Assembly (NCBI GenBank): GCA_003509235.1
Contig: DONH01000371.1
Location: forward strand, 1 to 7,229
Direction of reading: 5' to 3'
DNA length: 7,229 nt
Source: Planctomycetaceae bacterium
GTDB lineage: Bacteria; Planctomycetota; Planctomycetia; Pirellulales; UBA1268
How positions within the stretch are numbered: position 1 is the stretch's first letter; each line of letters opens with the position of its first letter. The notes beneath the pieces are model-generated. The model was not told the origin of the DNA and did no database searches. It saw only the letters and a list, made by a program, of their open reading frames with translations. Below, one piece after another: positions 6,118-7,229 of the stretch. A program made the position numbers and the translations under genes.

Positions 6118-7229
6118 TTGTACGATTCGCTCTTGGACGAACTTGAAGATGATGTTGTTGCCCGCCCCAGAGAGGTTGAGGAACTTGGTGATAAGGTTGC
6201 TGAGGCTGAAGAAGCAGAAGCAATTCTTGACCATGGTTCTGCAGAATCGGATTTGAGCACTCCTGATGATGGCAATCAAATTAATGCTTCCGACCAGTCC
6301 ACTTCACCAGCTAAAGTCGGTGGAGCAGTTGATGAAAATGAAGCTGAGGATGCACTTGCCGAGCAAATAGAAAATTGGTCAGACGACCCCGTCCGTATGT
6401 ACCTAACACAGATGGGAGAAATCCCTCTTCTTACCAGAGCTCAAGAGATCTATCTTGCTCGACAGATTGAAACAACTCGAGCACAGTTTCGTGCAAAACT
6501 TCTGGAATGTGAATACGTATGCCTGAACGCCTACAAGGTTCTGAATCGTGTCCACCGGGGTGAACTTCCTTTTGATCGCACAGTACAAGTTTCAGTAACT
6601 GACCGTTTAGAAAAAGAACAAATTCTTGGACGACTCCCTCATAATCTTCAGACTCTTGAGGTATTGATTGGTCAGAATAAAGCCGATTACCGCATAGCTC
6701 TTTCGAAACGAGCCCGAACGACTGAGCGTCGTAAAGCATGGGGTCGATTAGGACGCCGACGCAAACGCTGTGTTCGCTTGATCGAAGAACTCGGCTTGCG
6801 TACCCAACGCATAGAAACCATGATCCCAACTCTCAATGGATTTATCCGTCGTCTGAGAGAACTCAAAATCAAAATAGATGCCCACAAAAGAACCAAACAG
6901 CCAGCATCGAACAGGCAAAACCTCGTTGACGAATACCGAGCAATTCTTAAAGCGTGCCAAGAAACACCACGCAGCCTGAAGCGGCGCATGAAGGAGATAA
7001 ATGAAATTTTTGCTCGCTACCAACGTGCGAAAAGAGGGCTTTCTGAAGGTAATCTGCGGCTTGTCGTGTCAATAGCAAAAAAATATCGGAATCGTGGCCT
7101 TTCGTTTCTTGACTTGATTCAGGAAGGAAATGCTGGCTTGATGCGCGCCGTTGACAAGTTTGAATATCGGCGTGGATTTAAGTTCTGCACATATGCCACG
7201 TGGTGGATTCGACAGGCAATTACAAGAGC
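6118..7229 (+). CDS. rpoD: Primary RNA polymerase sigma factor, sigma-70 family (3' end cut by window)
   Basis: This is the housekeeping sigma factor that directs RNA polymerase to promoters. The frame is open from TTG 6118 to the right edge, giving 370 complete codons. Residues 1-88 are acidic and variable, and I do not see the usual helical region 1.1. Region 1.2 begins at about 89 with [18 protein letters not shown]. Residues about 126-300 form a long non-conserved insert, strongly basic around [21 protein letters not shown] and likely helical; this arrangement matches what I recall of planctomycete sigma factors. Region 2 follows: [18 protein letters not shown] from 310 (2.1), [23 protein letters not shown] (2.2, core binding, Asp332) and [17 protein letters not shown] at 354-370 (2.3 into 2.4). 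Trp362-Trp363 correspond to the promoter-melting pair W433-W434 of E. coli, and Gln366 and Thr369 to Q437 and T440 that read the -10 element. Regions 3 and 4 are beyond the window. Start codon TTG is unusual but supported by AAAGGAG 7 bases upstream. The gene diverges from the zinc-ribbon gene across 690 bases. Confidence 0.95.
   Translation, partial: MYDSLLDELEDDVVARPREVEELGDKVAEAEEAEAILDHGSAESDLSTPDDGNQINASDQSTSPAKVGGAVDENEAEDALAEQIENWSDDPVRMYLTQMGEIPLLTRAQEIYLARQIETTRAQFRAKLLECEYVCLNAYKVLNRVHRGELPFDRTVQVSVTDRLEKEQILGRLPHNLQTLEVLIGQNKADYRIALSKRARTTERRKAWGRLGRRRKRCVRLIEELGLRTQRIETMIPTLNGFIRRLRELKIKIDAHKRTKQPASNRQNLVDEYRAILKACQETPRSLKRRMKEINEIFARYQRAKRGLSEGNLRLVVSIAKKYRNRGLSFLDLIQEGNAGLMRAVDKFEYRRGFKFCTYATWWIRQAITR

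Noticed and set aside
6029..6256. Plus-strand open frame overlapping the start of the sigma factor gene
   Set aside because: It needs a TTG start without a ribosome site and continues out of frame through the N-terminus of rpoD, so it is a shadow; a leader peptide cannot be supported.

Overview
The window looks like a chromosomal segment of a planctomycete (Planctomycetota, possibly Pirellulales-like). The evidence is lineage-typical proteins: a primary sigma factor with a short acidic N-terminus and a basic non-conserved insert between regions 1.2 and 2.1, a small membrane protein with an N-terminal CxC/CxxC zinc ribbon, and a lipoprotein with a conserved body that I associate with planctomycetes but cannot assign a function. 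This assignment rests on recognised protein sequence, not on a database search. The genus cannot be determined from what is here.

Layout: (1) positions 1-1808 hold the 3' end of purL (cut by the window edge) followed 11 bases later by a complete purQ. Together they form part of the FGAM synthase step of purine synthesis. (2) A short pyrimidine-rich spacer leads to 1884-2819, a probable lipoprotein of unknown function. (3) A 198-base spacer with two small inverted repeats precedes 3018-4901, which encodes an inner-membrane-anchored SAF-domain protein (CpaB/RcpC-like) with a very long, low-complexity, probably disordered tail. (4) On the minus strand, 4918-5427 encodes the zinc-ribbon membrane protein, converging on the SAF gene with only 16 bases between stop codons. 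(5) A 690-base stretch, 5428-6117, has no convincing gene but contains a perfect 7-bp hairpin and a weak terminator-like structure. (6) From 6118 to the right edge runs a primary sigma factor gene (rpoD/sigA), starting at TTG behind a strong Shine-Dalgarno sequence and cut within region 2.

purL and purQ act together in one enzyme complex. The lipoprotein and the SAF protein are neighbours on the same strand and both are predicted to be exported or envelope-located, so a shared envelope role is possible but not shown. The zinc-ribbon gene and rpoD diverge from the shared 690-base region. I see no mobile element, CRISPR array, tRNA or rRNA. I do not see a clearly new multi-gene system; the least explained material is the lipoprotein/SAF pair and the 690-base intergenic region.
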